Below are positions 16,446 through 26,053 of a DNA stretch of 64,000 bases, piece by piece. Position 1 is the stretch's first letter. Each line of letters opens with the position of its first letter. The translations under genes were made by a program, and so were the position numbers. Below the pieces are notes generated by a model. That model searched no databases. It saw nothing but the letters and a program-made list of their open reading frames with translations, and was not told where the DNA came from. The DNA is from Marinobacter nanhaiticus D15-8W (GTDB taxonomy: Bacteria; Pseudomonadota; Gammaproteobacteria; Pseudomonadales; Oleiphilaceae): NCBI RefSeq assembly GCF_036511935.1, contig NZ_AP028878.1, positions 4,278,001 through 4,342,000 of the forward strand, written 5' to 3'.

Positions 16446-18005
16446 ATGATCCTGACCGATCTACTGGAGAATAACGTCGAGCAATTCGGCGAGTACCCTT
16501 TCCTGTTTTATCGCGACAAGGCGTTGAGCAACCGCGACCTGCTGGACGCCGCCAACCGGCTGGCCGCAGCCCTCAAGCAACGCGGCATCGGAGCGGGCGA
16601 CCGGGTGATGGTGTGCATGCCCAACTGTCCCGAGGTATTTATCGCCTACCAGGCGATCATGCGCGCCGGGGCCATCGTGCTGCCAGTGATGTTCGTACTG
16701 CACCCGCGGGAAATAGGCTTTATCGCCCGGGCATCCGAGGCAAGCGCGGTGATCACCAGCCAGTTGCTGCTGGGCAATGTTGTCGAGGCGGCTCAGGAGA
16801 TGGACCAGCCGCCGCTGCTCCTGGTTTCGGGTTTGGAGGATCACCCCGCCGCGTTCGACAAGGTTCCCGTCGAAGACCTGCAAAGCGCCATGGTGGCCGC
16901 AACGCCGGACAAACCAGGCATAACGCCCAAGCCCGACGACCTCGCGGTCATTCTCTACACTTCGGGCACCACCGGCCAGCCCAAGGGCGTGATGCTCACC
17001 CATCGTAATCTCTACAGCAATGCGGCAGCAGCCGTAACTCTGGCGGAGGAGGAAGAGGGCGAAGACGAGGAGCCCGGCACGACGCTTGGCGTGCTGCCCC
17101 TGGCACATATCTACGGCTTTACCATGGCCAACACGTTGTTCATGCGCGGCAGTTCGGTGGTTGTGCTACCCAAGTTCGAAGTGCGAGCGGTCTGCCTGGC
17201 GATCCAGGAGCATCGGATCAAACGGTTCAGCGCGGTACCCGCCATGCTCTACGCCCTGATCACGGATCCGGCGACGGCGGACTACGACCTATCGTCATTG
17301 GAGTCGGTCGGTTCCGGTTCCGCACCCTGTCCGGTCACCCTGATCGAGGCCTTCCGCAAGCGCTTCAACGCGGATATCTACGAGGGCTATGGTCTGTCGG
17401 AGGCGGCCCCGGCGGTGTCCGCCCATCGCCGCGGCGAAACCATCAAGCCCGGTTCGGTGGGCCGCCCCCTGCCCGGTGTCGAGATCCGGATCGCCGGCCC
17501 CGATGGCGACCCGCTAGCCACGGGCGATATCGGCGAACTGCTGGTGCGGGGCGAGAACATTACACCCGGCTACTACCGCAACGAAGAGGCTACCCTTGCC
17601 GCGCTGAAAGATGGCTGGCTACACACCGGCGACATGGCCAAACTCGACGAGGAAGGCTACCTGTATATCGTCGACCGCAAGAAGGACCTGATTCTGCGAG
17701 GCGGTTTCAATATCTACCCGCGGGACCTCGAAGATCTGATTCTCCAACACCCTGACGTCGCAGAAGTTGCGGTTATCGGCGTGCCATCCGATCGCATGGG
17801 GGAAGAAGTGGTTGCGGTCATTGTCCGCAAACCAGACGCTGTGGTCGATGAGGCGGGCATCCTGGATTTCTGCCAGGAGCGGCTCGCAAATTACAAGACA
17901 CCGCGCTCGGTGGTTTTCCTGGAGGCATTGCCTCGCAACGGCGTGGGCAAGATCCTGAAGAAGTCACTGCGTGAGGAAGTGGCGGAGCAGGTCTCGCTGG
18001 AATGA
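16446..18005 (+). CDS. Class I adenylate-forming acyl-CoA synthetase (long-chain type)
   Basis: A 519-aa enzyme joining a carboxylic acid to CoA through an acyl-AMP intermediate. ATG 16446 follows AAGGAGACAGACC. Motifs in order: the P-loop 'LYTSGTTGQPKGVMLTH', A5 'YEGYGLSEAAPAVS', the hinge 'GDMAKLDEEGYLYIVDRKKD', 'RGGFNIYPRDLEDLI', and the catalytic lysine near the C terminus, 'NGVGKILKKSLR'. The acid substrate is uncertain; a fatty acid would fit the family and the wax-ester and desaturase genes elsewhere in the window. No operon partner is adjacent. Confidence 0.88.
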   Translation: MILTDLLENNVEQFGEYPFLFYRDKALSNRDLLDAANRLAAALKQRGIGAGDRVMVCMPNCPEVFIAYQAIMRAGAIVLPVMFVLHPREIGFIARASEASAVITSQLLLGNVVEAAQEMDQPPLLLVSGLEDHPAAFDKVPVEDLQSAMVAATPDKPGITPKPDDLAVILYTSGTTGQPKGVMLTHRNLYSNAAAAVTLAEEEEGEDEEPGTTLGVLPLAHIYGFTMANTLFMRGSSVVVLPKFEVRAVCLAIQEHRIKRFSAVPAMLYALITDPATADYDLSSLESVGSGSAPCPVTLIEAFRKRFNADIYEGYGLSEAAPAVSAHRRGETIKPGSVGRPLPGVEIRIAGPDGDPLATGDIGELLVRGENITPGYYRNEEATLAALKDGWLHTGDMAKLDEEGYLYIVDRKKDLILRGGFNIYPRDLEDLILQHPDVAEVAVIGVPSDRMGEEVVAVIVRKPDAVVDEAGILDFCQERLANYKTPRSVVFLEALPRNGVGKILKKSLREEVAEQVSLE

Positions 18006-18048
18006 GGATGCCCGTGCGGCCCCATGGCAGGACCGCATGGCAAAAGGA

Positions 18049-19635
18049 TCAGTAAATACCCTGGCTGCGCAGGTAATCGTCGTAGGTACCGCTGAAGTCG
18101 GTCACGCCGTCGGCACTCAACTCGACGATCCGCGTAGCCAGCGACGAGACGAACTCCCGGTCATGGCTGACGAAGATCAGCGTGCCGGGATAGTTTTCAA
18201 GCGCCAGGTTCAGGGCTTCGATGGATTCCATGTCGAGGTGGTTTGTCGGTTCGTCCATCAGCAGCACGTTGGGCCGCTGCAGGATCAGCTTGCCGAACAG
18301 CATACGCCCCTGTTCACCCCCGGAAATCACCTTTACCGACTTGCCGATATCGTCGCCCGAAAACAGCATGCGTCCAAGCGTACCGCGCACCAACTGGTCG
18401 CCGCCGGTGGTCCACTGGGCCATCCACTCGGTGAGATTGATATCTTCGGCGAAGTCGGCCGTGTGGTCCTGGGCGAAATAGCCGACCTGGGCACTGTCGG
18501 TCCATTTCACCTCGCCCTTCTCCGGCGTCAGGTTGCCCGCCAGGCACTGGAGCAGCGTGGTCTTACCGATACCGTTGGGACCGATAATGGCCACGCGCTC
18601 GCCGGCTTCAATCTGCAGATCCAGACCTGAAAACAGCGGTGTGCCATCAAAGCCTTTCGACAGGTCCTTCAGCGTGACCGCCTGGCGGTGTAGCTTCTTC
18701 TCCTGTTCGAAACGGATAAACGGGCTCACCCGGCTGGACGGCTTCACCTCCTCCAACTGGATCTTGTCGATCTGACGTGCCCGCGAGGTGGCCTGCTTGG
18801 CCTTGGAGGCGTTGGCGGAGAAGCGGCTGACGAACTGCTGCAACTCGGCAATCTGCGCCTTCTTCTTGGCGTTGTCCGCCAGCATCCGCTCGCGCGCCTG
18901 GGTGGCGGCGGTCATGTACTCGTCGTAGTTACCGGGGAACAGACGCAGCTCGCCGTAGTCCAGGTCCGCCATATGCGTGCAGACGCTGTTCAGGAAGTGG
19001 CGGTCATGCGAGATAATGATCATGGTGCTGTTACGTGCGACCAGTACGCTTTCCAGCCAGCGGATGGTGTTGATATCCAGGTGATTGGTGGGCTCGTCCA
19101 GCAACAGTACATCCGGATCGGAGAACAAGGCCTGGGCGAGCAGTACGCGCAGTTTCCAGCCCGGTGCCAGCGCGCTCATCGGTCCGTTATGCTGCTCGAT
19201 GGGAATATCCAGGCCCAGCAACAGCTCGCCAGCACGGGACTCAGCAGTGTAGCCGTCCATTTCAGCAAACTGGACTTCCAGGTCCGCCACGGCCATGCCG
19301 TCTTCCTCGCTCATTTCAGCCAGGGAATAGATGCGATCCCGCTCCGCCTTCACGTGCCACAGTTCTTCGTGCCCCATGATCACGGTATCCATTACCGAGC
19401 AGTTCTCGTAGGCGAACTGGTCCTGGCGCAGCTTGCCCAGGCGGGTATTGGGCTCTAGCATGACCTGCCCGACCGAGGGCTCGAGGTCGCCACCCAGGAT
19501 CTTCATAAAGGTGGATTTGCCGCAGCCATTGGCGCCGATCAAACCGTAGCGGTTGCCATTGCCGAACTTGACGGAAACATTCTCGAACAGGGGCTTGGCC
19601 CCGAACTGCATGGTGATATTGGCGGTGGAGATCAA
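18049..19635 (-). CDS. ybiT: ABC-F family ATPase, YbiT type
   Basis: A 528-aa cytoplasmic protein with two ABC ATPase domains and no membrane domain. ABC1 has Walker [10 protein letters not shown], '[19 protein letters not shown]' in place of the usual signature (the YbiT form), and '[18 protein letters not shown]'. A charged linker (about 245-300) follows. ABC2 has [17 protein letters not shown] and '[15 protein letters not shown]'. Length equals E. coli YbiT (530 aa). ABC-F proteins bind the ribosomal E site and modulate translation; YbiT's precise role is less settled than EttA's. Confidence 0.92.
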   Translation of the reverse strand: MISTANITMQFGAKPLFENVSVKFGNGNRYGLIGANGCGKSTFMKILGGDLEPSVGQVMLEPNTRLGKLRQDQFAYENCSVMDTVIMGHEELWHVKAERDRIYSLAEMSEEDGMAVADLEVQFAEMDGYTAESRAGELLLGLDIPIEQHNGPMSALAPGWKLRVLLAQALFSDPDVLLLDEPTNHLDINTIRWLESVLVARNSTMIIISHDRHFLNSVCTHMADLDYGELRLFPGNYDEYMTAATQARERMLADNAKKKAQIAELQQFVSRFSANASKAKQATSRARQIDKIQLEEVKPSSRVSPFIRFEQEKKLHRQAVTLKDLSKGFDGTPLFSGLDLQIEAGERVAIIGPNGIGKTTLLQCLAGNLTPEKGEVKWTDSAQVGYFAQDHTADFAEDINLTEWMAQWTTGGDQLVRGTLGRMLFSGDDIGKSVKVISGGEQGRMLFGKLILQRPNVLLMDEPTNHLDMESIEALNLALENYPGTLIFVSHDREFVSSLATRIVELSADGVTDFSGTYDDYLRSQGIY

Positions 19636-19910
19636 GACACGAACCTATCGCAAAAAGGCGCGGCGGGACGCCGGCGCAAAAGGCGAGCATTGTACAGGTT
19701 TGCACCGAAAAAGGGGGATTTGACGGACCGCCAGCCGTTGTGGATTTCCACCAGGCAGCGCCATTATGGTAATTGGCGCCCGCCATCGACGGCGCAGGGC
19801 GTTATTGTGAAATGACGATCCCCTTGCGATGATCAGTGGCTCCCTGGCTATCAAGCGCTAGCTCGCAAGCGTCATTGTCGCCATGTGTTTTTATTTTCAC
19901 GAGAGCCTCC

Positions 19911-20870
19911 ATGGATAAATTCGAACTCAAACTCGACCAGGCTGCCCGCGCCGCATGGCTATCCTACGTGGGCGGCCGGACCCAGGACGAGATCGCCGCC
20001 CAGCTCGGTGTCTCCCGGCCCGGCGTGCAACGCCTGCTCGCCCTCGCCCGCCAGGAAGGGTTGGTGAAGGTGCACATCGACCATCCTATTTCCAACTGCA
20101 TGATCCTGTCCCAGGCCATCCGGGACCATTTCGGGCTGGAATTCTGCGATGTCGTGCCTGCCGAGCCGGAGGCCGAGAACAGCGGTGCCCACTACATCGC
20201 CGTGGCCGGCAGCGACCGTATCACGCGCTACCTGGAACGGCCCGAACCGCTAACCCTTTCCCTGGGTTCCGGCCGGACGGTACGTGCGACGGTGGAAGCC
20301 GTCAGCCGTATGGACCGCCCCCAACACCGGTTCGTATCCCTGGTGGGCAACGTGGCCCGGGACGGTTCTTCAAACCGCTACGACGGCGTCACCGCCCTGG
20401 CCGACAAGACCGCCAGCGAACGTTTCCTGCTGCCGGCACCGGTGGTCGCCGGTTCCGTCGAGGAACGCAATGCCCTGCTGAGCCAACGGCTGTTCCGCGC
20501 CATTGCCGAAGTCGCCAAGGACTCAGAGGCGGCGTTTATCGGCGTTGGTCGCATAGACCGCCAGGCGACCCTGTTCCAGGACCATTTCATCAACGAAGCG
20601 GAGCTGGACGAACTGCTGACCAACAGCGCGGTCGGCGAACTGCTGGGTTGGCCGATGAACCAGGCAGGCGAGGTGATCGACTGCTCCATCACCCGGCGCA
20701 TCACCAGCCTGCCACTGGAGAGTTTCGACAACCAGTTACTGGTGGCCATGGCCGGCGGACGGGAAAAAGGCCCGGCGATCCTCGCAGCGCTACGGGGGGG
20801 CTGGCTCAAGGGACTGATTACCGACGAAACGGCGGCACGCTACGTGGTGGAAACCGGTGGCCTGATATGA
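19911..20870 (+). CDS. SorC/DeoR-like sugar-binding transcriptional regulator of the polyol operon
   Basis: A 319-aa regulator. The N-terminal HTH is at about residues 12-45 ('AAWLSYVGGRTQDEIAAQLG', 'SRPGVQRLLALARQEGLV'), followed by a SorC-type sugar-binding domain (about 60-310) with 'LSLGSGRTVRATVEAVSRM' and 'FIGVGRIDRQATLF'. ATG 19911 is used because the HTH begins directly after it. A UUCG-loop terminator follows, then the promoter of the polyol transporter operon, so it very likely controls that operon, sensing a sugar alcohol or phosphorylated sugar (inference). Confidence 0.88.
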   Translation: MDKFELKLDQAARAAWLSYVGGRTQDEIAAQLGVSRPGVQRLLALARQEGLVKVHIDHPISNCMILSQAIRDHFGLEFCDVVPAEPEAENSGAHYIAVAGSDRITRYLERPEPLTLSLGSGRTVRATVEAVSRMDRPQHRFVSLVGNVARDGSSNRYDGVTALADKTASERFLLPAPVVAGSVEERNALLSQRLFRAIAEVAKDSEAAFIGVGRIDRQATLFQDHFINEAELDELLTNSAVGELLGWPMNQAGEVIDCSITRRITSLPLESFDNQLLVAMAGGREKGPAILAALRGGWLKGLITDETAARYVVETGGLI

Positions 20871-20894
20871 TGCGGCCACGGCGGACATTACAGG

Positions 20895-20920
20895 GTGGCT
20901 TCGGCCACTTGTATTTTTTT
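20895..20920 (+). terminator. Rho-independent terminator with UUCG tetraloop after the SorC-type regulator
   Basis: GTGGC-TTCG-GCCAC (20895-20908) is followed by TTGTATTTTTTT. A UUCG loop plus a T run is a textbook intrinsic terminator. It isolates the regulator gene from the transporter operon. Confidence 0.88.
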
Positions 20921-20925
20921 CGCCC

Positions 20926-20976
20926 TTGACTGATCATTTGTTCGATCGTAGATTCAATTGTTCAAAACAACGAACA
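20926..20976 (+). promoter_or_regulatory. Candidate polyol-operon promoter with TTGTTC-type operator repeats
   Basis: TTGACT (20926-20931), 17 nt, TAGATT (20949-20954) forms a good sigma-70 promoter. Around it, TTTGTTCGA (from 20938) and ATTGTTCAA (from 20957) are near-direct repeats. TGTTC-N8-GAACA (20959-20976) is a dyad just past the -10. These are likely sites for the SorC-type regulator; assignment is by position. Confidence 0.5.
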
Positions 20977-21022
20977 CGGCTTCGGACAACAACACCAATA
21001 CCTCCCACAAAAGGAGCAAGCC

Positions 21023-22345
21023 ATGAAGCTCGCTTACGCATTGCCCCTCGCCGGCGTCGCGGCCTTCGGTACCGTTCTCGGTGCCTCTGCCGTACAAGCC
21101 GAAACCCTGACCGTGGCGACCGTGAACAACAACGACATGGTCATCATGCAACGCCTCTCGAGCGCCTTCGAGGAAGCGCATCCGGATATCGACCTGGAAT
21201 GGGTCGTGCTGGAGGAAAACGTCCTGCGCCAGCGCCTGACAACGGATATCGCCACCAACGGCGGCCAGTTCGACGTCATGACCATCGGCACCTACGAAGC
21301 CCCTATCTGGGCAGAACGGGAATGGCTGGCACCACTGGAAAACCTGCCCGAGAGTTACAACCAGAAAGATCTGCTCAAGCCGGTGATGGATGGGCTGAGT
21401 CATGACGGCAAACCCTATGCCCTGCCGTTCTATGGCGAAAGCTCGATGATGTACTACCGCACCGACCTGTTCGAGCAGGCCGGCATCGAGATGACCGACC
21501 AGCCAACCTGGAAAGAGGTGCGCGAATGGGCCGGGAAGATCAACGACCCGGACAAGGGCATCGCTGGCATCTGCCTGCGCGGCAAGCCTGGCTGGGGCGA
21601 GAACATGGCCTTCGTCACAACCCTCGTGAATACCTATGGCGGGCGCTGGTTCAACATGGACTGGGAGCCGGAGATCGACTCCGAATCGTGGAACGAGGCC
21701 ATCAATTTCTATGTTGACCTGCTCAACAACTACGGCCCTCCCGGAGCCAGTTCGAACGGTTTCAACGAGAACCTGGCCCTGTTCTCCCAGGGCAAATGCG
21801 GCATGTGGGTAGATGCCACGTCTGCTGCCGGCAAGCTCTATAACCCGAGCGAGTCCAATGTGGCCGACAAACTGGGCTTCGCACCGGCTCCGGTCGCCGA
21901 AACCCCGAAAGGGTCCCATTGGCTTTGGTCCTGGGCCCTGGCCATCCCGGCTTCATCCAACTCGAAAGACGCTGCCAAGGAATTCATTACCTGGGCCACA
22001 TCACAGGACTACGTCGAGATGGTCGGCGAGAAAGTAGGCTGGACCAGCGTACCGCCAGGCACCCGCGAGTCCACCTACACCAACGAGAAGTACCAGGAAG
22101 CCGCACCTTTCGCCGACTTCGTGCTTGACGCCATCCGGGATGCGGATCCGACCGACTCCACCCTCAAGCCGTCGCCCTACACCGGGGTCCAGATCGTAGG
22201 TATTCCGGAGTTCCAGTCCATCGGCACCCAGGTTGGCCAGATGATCGCCGCCGCGCTTACCGGCGAGATGTCTGTGGACCAGGCCCTGAGCAACTCCCAA
22301 CGCGCTACCCAGCGCACCATGGAAAGGGCAGGCTACATCAAGTAG
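21023..22345 (+). CDS. Polyol (mannitol/sorbitol) ABC transporter substrate-binding protein
   Basis: A 440-aa exported extracellular solute-binding protein, family 1. The signal peptide runs to about 'GASAVQA|ETLTV'. 'FDVMTIGTYEAPIWAE' and 'LPFYGESSMMYYRTDLFEQAG' match SmoE/MtlE-type polyol-binding proteins, and an AAAGGAG ribosome site precedes the ATG. It delivers sugar alcohols to the two permeases and ATPase encoded downstream. Polyol specificity is inferred from mannitol dehydrogenase and xylulokinase in the same operon; the exact polyol is not readable. Confidence 0.9.
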   Translation: MKLAYALPLAGVAAFGTVLGASAVQAETLTVATVNNNDMVIMQRLSSAFEEAHPDIDLEWVVLEENVLRQRLTTDIATNGGQFDVMTIGTYEAPIWAEREWLAPLENLPESYNQKDLLKPVMDGLSHDGKPYALPFYGESSMMYYRTDLFEQAGIEMTDQPTWKEVREWAGKINDPDKGIAGICLRGKPGWGENMAFVTTLVNTYGGRWFNMDWEPEIDSESWNEAINFYVDLLNNYGPPGASSNGFNENLALFSQGKCGMWVDATSAAGKLYNPSESNVADKLGFAPAPVAETPKGSHWLWSWALAIPASSNSKDAAKEFITWATSQDYVEMVGEKVGWTSVPPGTRESTYTNEKYQEAAPFADFVLDAIRDADPTDSTLKPSPYTGVQIVGIPEFQSIGTQVGQMIAAALTGEMSVDQALSNSQRATQRTMERAGYIK

Positions 22346-22352
22346 CCGGTCC

Positions 22353-22382
22353 CGGCGGGAGGCGCTGAGCTTCCTCCCGCCG
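22353..22382 (+). terminator. Strong stem-loop between binding-protein and permease genes
   Basis: CGGCGGGAGG and CCTCCCGCCG pair perfectly around a 10-nt loop, 8 nt after the binding-protein stop. No T run follows. It probably stabilises the upstream mRNA and limits read-through to the permeases, as in maltose-type operons. Confidence 0.6.
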
Positions 22383-22442
22383 CTCGCTCCTGAGACAAGG
22401 CCGGCGTGACGTCGGCCCCAACCCTCGATGCCGGAAACGACC

Positions 22443-23333
22443 ATGACTAAACCTCGAGCCGCCGGTCGCACCGTCGGCGGATTGCGGCCGCTGATGCTGC
22501 AGGCCCCCGCCGTCACGCTGCTGCTGTTATGGATGGTAGTGCCACTGGGCATGACTGTCTGGTTCTCGCTCCAGCGCTATAACCTGCTCATGCCGGGCAT
22601 GACCGGATTCGCCGGTCTGGAAAACTACGAATACCTGTTTACCGACCCCGCGCTCTGGTCCGCGATGGGTACGACGCTGCTGATGGTCGGCTGGATACTG
22701 GTGATCACGGTGGTCGGCGGTACGCTGCTGGCGGTCCTCTTCCAGCAGGAATTCTTTGGACGCGGTATCGCCCGGGTACTGGTCATCTCGCCGTTCTTCG
22801 TTATGCCCACAGTGAGCGCGCTGGTCTGGAAGAACATGATGATGCACCCGGCCAACGGCGTTCTGGCCTGGCTGGCGCAGCTTTTCGGCATGCAGCCGGT
22901 GGACTGGTTCTCGTCCCTGCCGCTAACGTCGATCATCATGATCGTCTCCTGGGAGTGGCTCCCGTTCGCCCTCCTGATCCTGCTGACCGCCATGCAGTCG
23001 CTGGACGAAGACCAGGTGGAAGCTGCACGGATGGACGGCGCTGGCCCGCTCTCGATCTTCTTCTTTATCACCCTGCCACACCTGAAACGTGCCATCAGTG
23101 TGGTGGTCATGATCGAGATGATTTTCCTCCTCACCATCTTCGCCGAGATTTTCGTCACCACCTCGGGTGGTCCGGGACTGGCAACCACCAATCTCGCCTA
23201 CCTGATCTATATCCAGGCGCTGCTGGACTTCGACGTGGGCATGGCCTCCGCCGGGGGCGTTGTCGCCATTATTCTCGCCAACATCGTGGCCATCTTCCTG
23301 GTGCGGATGGTGGCGAAGAACCTGGAAGAGTGA
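22443..23333 (+). CDS. Polyol ABC transporter permease (MalF/SmoF-like)
   Basis: A 296-aa inner-membrane permease with six predicted helices. The ABC coupling loop 'EAARMDGAGPLSIFFFITLP' (EAA motif) contacts the ATPase. ATG 22443 is preferred because GGAA lies just before it; ATG 22428 in the same frame has no ribosome site. It pairs with the permease starting 13 nt after its stop to form the transmembrane channel of the polyol importer. Confidence 0.9.
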   Translation: MTKPRAAGRTVGGLRPLMLQAPAVTLLLLWMVVPLGMTVWFSLQRYNLLMPGMTGFAGLENYEYLFTDPALWSAMGTTLLMVGWILVITVVGGTLLAVLFQQEFFGRGIARVLVISPFFVMPTVSALVWKNMMMHPANGVLAWLAQLFGMQPVDWFSSLPLTSIIMIVSWEWLPFALLILLTAMQSLDEDQVEAARMDGAGPLSIFFFITLPHLKRAISVVVMIEMIFLLTIFAEIFVTTSGGPGLATTNLAYLIYIQALLDFDVGMASAGGVVAIILANIVAIFLVRMVAKNLEE

Positions 23334-23345
23334 GGTGCAGACCGC

Positions 23346-24164
23346 ATGAATAACGCCACCATCAAACGCTTCTGTATCGGCCTGCTCGCCTGGTTCGTCG
23401 CCTTCGTGATTTTCTTTCCCATCTTCTGGATGGTGATCACCGGCTTCAAGACGGAGGTCGAAGCCGTATCGGACCCGACGCTGATTTTCTCGCCCACTGT
23501 GGAGAATTACGTCGAGGTGCAGCAGCGCGCGGATTACTTCAAGTTCGCCTGGAACAGCGTCATCGTGTCCTTCGGCTCGACGCTCCTGGCGCTGCTGATC
23601 GCCATTCCGTCGGCCTATTCCATGTCGTTCCTGCCTACCAAGCGCACCAAGGGCACGCTGTTATGGATGCTGTCCACGAAGATGCTGCCGCCGGTAGGCG
23701 TACTGGTGCCCATCTACCTGCTGTTCCGGGATACCGGGCTGCTGGATACCACCCTGGGGCTGGTGATCGTCTATACGCTGATGAACCTGCCGATCGTGGT
23801 GTGGATGCTCTACACCTTCTTCAAGGATCTGCCCAAGGACATCCTCGAAGCCGGGCGCATGGACGGTGCCAGCACTTTCCAGGAGGTATTCCACCTCTTG
23901 CTGCCACTGACGCTGCCGGGTATCGCGTCCACCGGCCTGCTGTCGGTGATCCTGAGCTGGAACGAGGCTTTCTGGAGCCTCAACCTGACCACATCCTCGG
24001 CGGCACCGTTGACGACCTATATCGCGTCCTTCTCCAGCCCGGAGGGACTGTTCTGGGCCAAGCTTTCAGCCGCTTCCACCATGGCCATAGCGCCCATCCT
24101 GGTGTTCGGCTGGCTGACACAGAAACAGATGGTACGCGGCCTCACCTTCGGTGCCGTCAAGTAG
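23346..24164 (+). CDS. Polyol ABC transporter permease (MalG/SmoG-like)
   Basis: A 272-aa permease with six helices and the EAA loop 'EAGRMDGASTFQEVFHLLLP'. The N-terminal helix 'FVAFVIFFPIFWMVITGFK' and C-terminal 'KQMVRGLTFGAVK' are typical of the MalG/UgpE class. It is the second half of the polyol channel and should heterodimerise with the product of the preceding gene. Confidence 0.9.
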   Translation: MNNATIKRFCIGLLAWFVAFVIFFPIFWMVITGFKTEVEAVSDPTLIFSPTVENYVEVQQRADYFKFAWNSVIVSFGSTLLALLIAIPSAYSMSFLPTKRTKGTLLWMLSTKMLPPVGVLVPIYLLFRDTGLLDTTLGLVIVYTLMNLPIVVWMLYTFFKDLPKDILEAGRMDGASTFQEVFHLLLPLTLPGIASTGLLSVILSWNEAFWSLNLTTSSAAPLTTYIASFSSPEGLFWAKLSAASTMAIAPILVFGWLTQKQMVRGLTFGAVK

Positions 24165-24204
24165 CCGCCGCCAACCCAAGGCTTAAAACAAGACAGGTTT
24201 GAAC

Positions 24205-25350
24205 ATGGCAACGCTTCAACTGAAAAACATCATCAAGGAATTCGGCGATACCCATGTGATCAAGGGTGTGGACCTGGATGTCCAGGACAAGGAATTCGTG
24301 GTCTTCGTCGGCCCCTCAGGCTGCGGCAAGTCGACCCTGCTGCGGATGATCGCCGGGCTTGAGAACGCGACCGACGGGGATATCCTGATCGACGGCAAGC
24401 GCATGAACGAGATCGGTCCCGCCGAACGCGGCCTGGCCATGGTGTTCCAGAGCTACGCGCTGTACCCGCACATGACGGTCGAGGACAACATGGGCTTCAG
24501 CCTTCGACTGGCGGGCGTGTCCAAGTCCGAACGCAAGGAGAAGGTGCTCGCGGCTGCCCGCATCCTGCAATTGGAGGAGCTGCTGGACCGCAAGCCCAAG
24601 GCCCTTTCCGGCGGGCAGCGCCAGCGGGTGGCCATCGGCCGCGCCATCGTGCGCAACCCCAGCATCTTCCTGTTCGACGAGCCGCTCTCCAACCTCGACG
24701 CTGCCCTGAGGGTGCAGATGCGCATCGAGCTGGCGCGCCTGCATGAAGAGCTGGACGCCACGATGATCTACGTCACCCACGACCAGATCGAAGCCATGAC
24801 CATGGCGGACAAGATCGTCGTGCTGCAGAAAGGCGTGGTGGAACAGGTGGGCTCGCCCATGGAGCTGTATCACCATCCGCGCAACCGGTTCGTCGCGGGC
24901 TTTATCGGGTCGCCCACCATGAATTTCCTCGACGTTGGCTACCAGGACACCAGCGACGAAGGTGTCAGCGTCATCCTGCCCGGTGGTGAAAGCTGCCGCG
25001 TACCCGTGGACGGCAACGGCCTGAACACCGGCGCTTCGCTGGAACTGGGTATTCGCCCGGAACACCTGAACCTGGACGACCAGGGCCCCATGGCGGGCAA
25101 GATCCAGGTGATCGAACGCCTCGGCGGCGCCACCTCGCTCTATGTGCAGATGGATCAGTACCTGGTCACGATCGTGACTGACGGCGATATCGGCCATAAG
25201 GTCGGCGAGACCGTCCGTTTCGGTTTCGAACCCTTCCGAGCCCACCTGTTCGACGGCGGCGGCCTGGCGCTACCCAGCCTCCAGCGGCACCCGCTGTCCG
25301 ATGTGGACCGCCGGTCCAACCGGGCGCCGGCTGACTCCACCGACAAGTGA
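24205..25350 (+). CDS. Polyol ABC transporter ATP-binding protein (MalK/SmoK-like)
   Basis: A 381-aa ATPase energising the polyol importer. Walker A GPSGCGKST, Q-loop 'VFQSYALYPHM', signature LSGGQRQR, Walker B 'LFDEPLSNLDAAL' and H-loop 'YVTHDQIEAMTMADK' are all intact. A C-terminal OB-fold regulatory domain (about 240-360, with 'LGIRPEHLNL') is as in MalK/UgpC. ATG 24205 has AGG seven bases upstream; an in-frame TTG two codons earlier is not needed. The HAD gene follows after 7 nt. Confidence 0.93.
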   Translation: MATLQLKNIIKEFGDTHVIKGVDLDVQDKEFVVFVGPSGCGKSTLLRMIAGLENATDGDILIDGKRMNEIGPAERGLAMVFQSYALYPHMTVEDNMGFSLRLAGVSKSERKEKVLAAARILQLEELLDRKPKALSGGQRQRVAIGRAIVRNPSIFLFDEPLSNLDAALRVQMRIELARLHEELDATMIYVTHDQIEAMTMADKIVVLQKGVVEQVGSPMELYHHPRNRFVAGFIGSPTMNFLDVGYQDTSDEGVSVILPGGESCRVPVDGNGLNTGASLELGIRPEHLNLDDQGPMAGKIQVIERLGGATSLYVQMDQYLVTIVTDGDIGHKVGETVRFGFEPFRAHLFDGGGLALPSLQRHPLSDVDRRSNRAPADSTDK

Positions 25351-25357
25351 GGTTCAG

Positions 25358-26053
25358 ATGGAAACCCTGATCTTCGACTGTGACGGCGTGCTGGTGGACA
25401 GCGAAGTGATCGCCGAGGCAACACTGATCGCGCAGCTACGGGACTGGCTTCCGGACCTGCAGTCCGACACCGTGCTGCGCCACGCCCTGGGCATGACCAC
25501 CGAGAACATCCTGATCCACCTGGAGCAGCTCAGCGCCCATTCGCTACCGGAAGACGCCCTGCCGTTGGTCGACGATGCCATCGACGCCAGGCTGGCCAAG
25601 GAGCTAAAGCCCATTGAAGGCGTGGCCGAAGCGGTGGCGAAGCTGAACATGCCGCTGGCCATCGTATCCAATTCCCGACGCAGCCGGGTACTCAACTCCC
25701 TGAGAACCACTGGGCTGGATGCCTGGCTCGGCAAATACCCATTATTCACCGCCGAGCAAGCCAGCCTGCCCAAGCCCGACCCGGCGGTCTACCTGCTGGC
25801 GGCGAAGGAAATGGGGCGCCGGCCGGAGGATTGCCTGGTGGTGGAGGACAGCGTTTCCGGCGTCACCGCCGCCAAGGGTGCCGGAATGACGGTGATCGGC
25901 TTTATCGGCGCCAGTCACATCGAGGGCGGCCACGACCAGCAACTGCGGGAAGCCGGCGCCTGGGAAATCCTGTCCGGCATGCATGGCCTGCAATCGCTGG
26001 TGGAGCGTTGGCGCCGGGAGCGGACACGCAGGACGAGGCACGCGGGGTCATGA
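25358..26053 (+). CDS. HAD-superfamily sugar-phosphate phosphatase/phosphoglucomutase-like
   Basis: A 231-aa HAD hydrolase. Motif I 'FDCDGVLVDSE' carries both catalytic aspartates. Motif II is in 'IVSNSRRSR', motif III is 'KPDP' and motif IV is 'VVEDSVSGVTAAKGAGM'. The cap is inserted after motif I (class I), as in beta-phosphoglucomutase and sugar-phosphate phosphatases. HAD proteins of this kind occur in polyol operons, where they may clear toxic polyol or sugar phosphates (inference). Its TGA overlaps the next gene's ATG (ATGA, 26050-26053). Confidence 0.88.
   Translation: METLIFDCDGVLVDSEVIAEATLIAQLRDWLPDLQSDTVLRHALGMTTENILIHLEQLSAHSLPEDALPLVDDAIDARLAKELKPIEGVAEAVAKLNMPLAIVSNSRRSRVLNSLRTTGLDAWLGKYPLFTAEQASLPKPDPAVYLLAAKEMGRRPEDCLVVEDSVSGVTAAKGAGMTVIGFIGASHIEGGHDQQLREAGAWEILSGMHGLQSLVERWRRERTRRTRHAGS

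Noticed and set aside
19955..20929. 324-aa plus-strand frame overlapping the SorC-type regulator
   Set aside because: It is Arg/Pro/Gly-rich, typical of a shifted frame of GC-rich coding DNA, while the regulator frame has a clear HTH and sugar domain.
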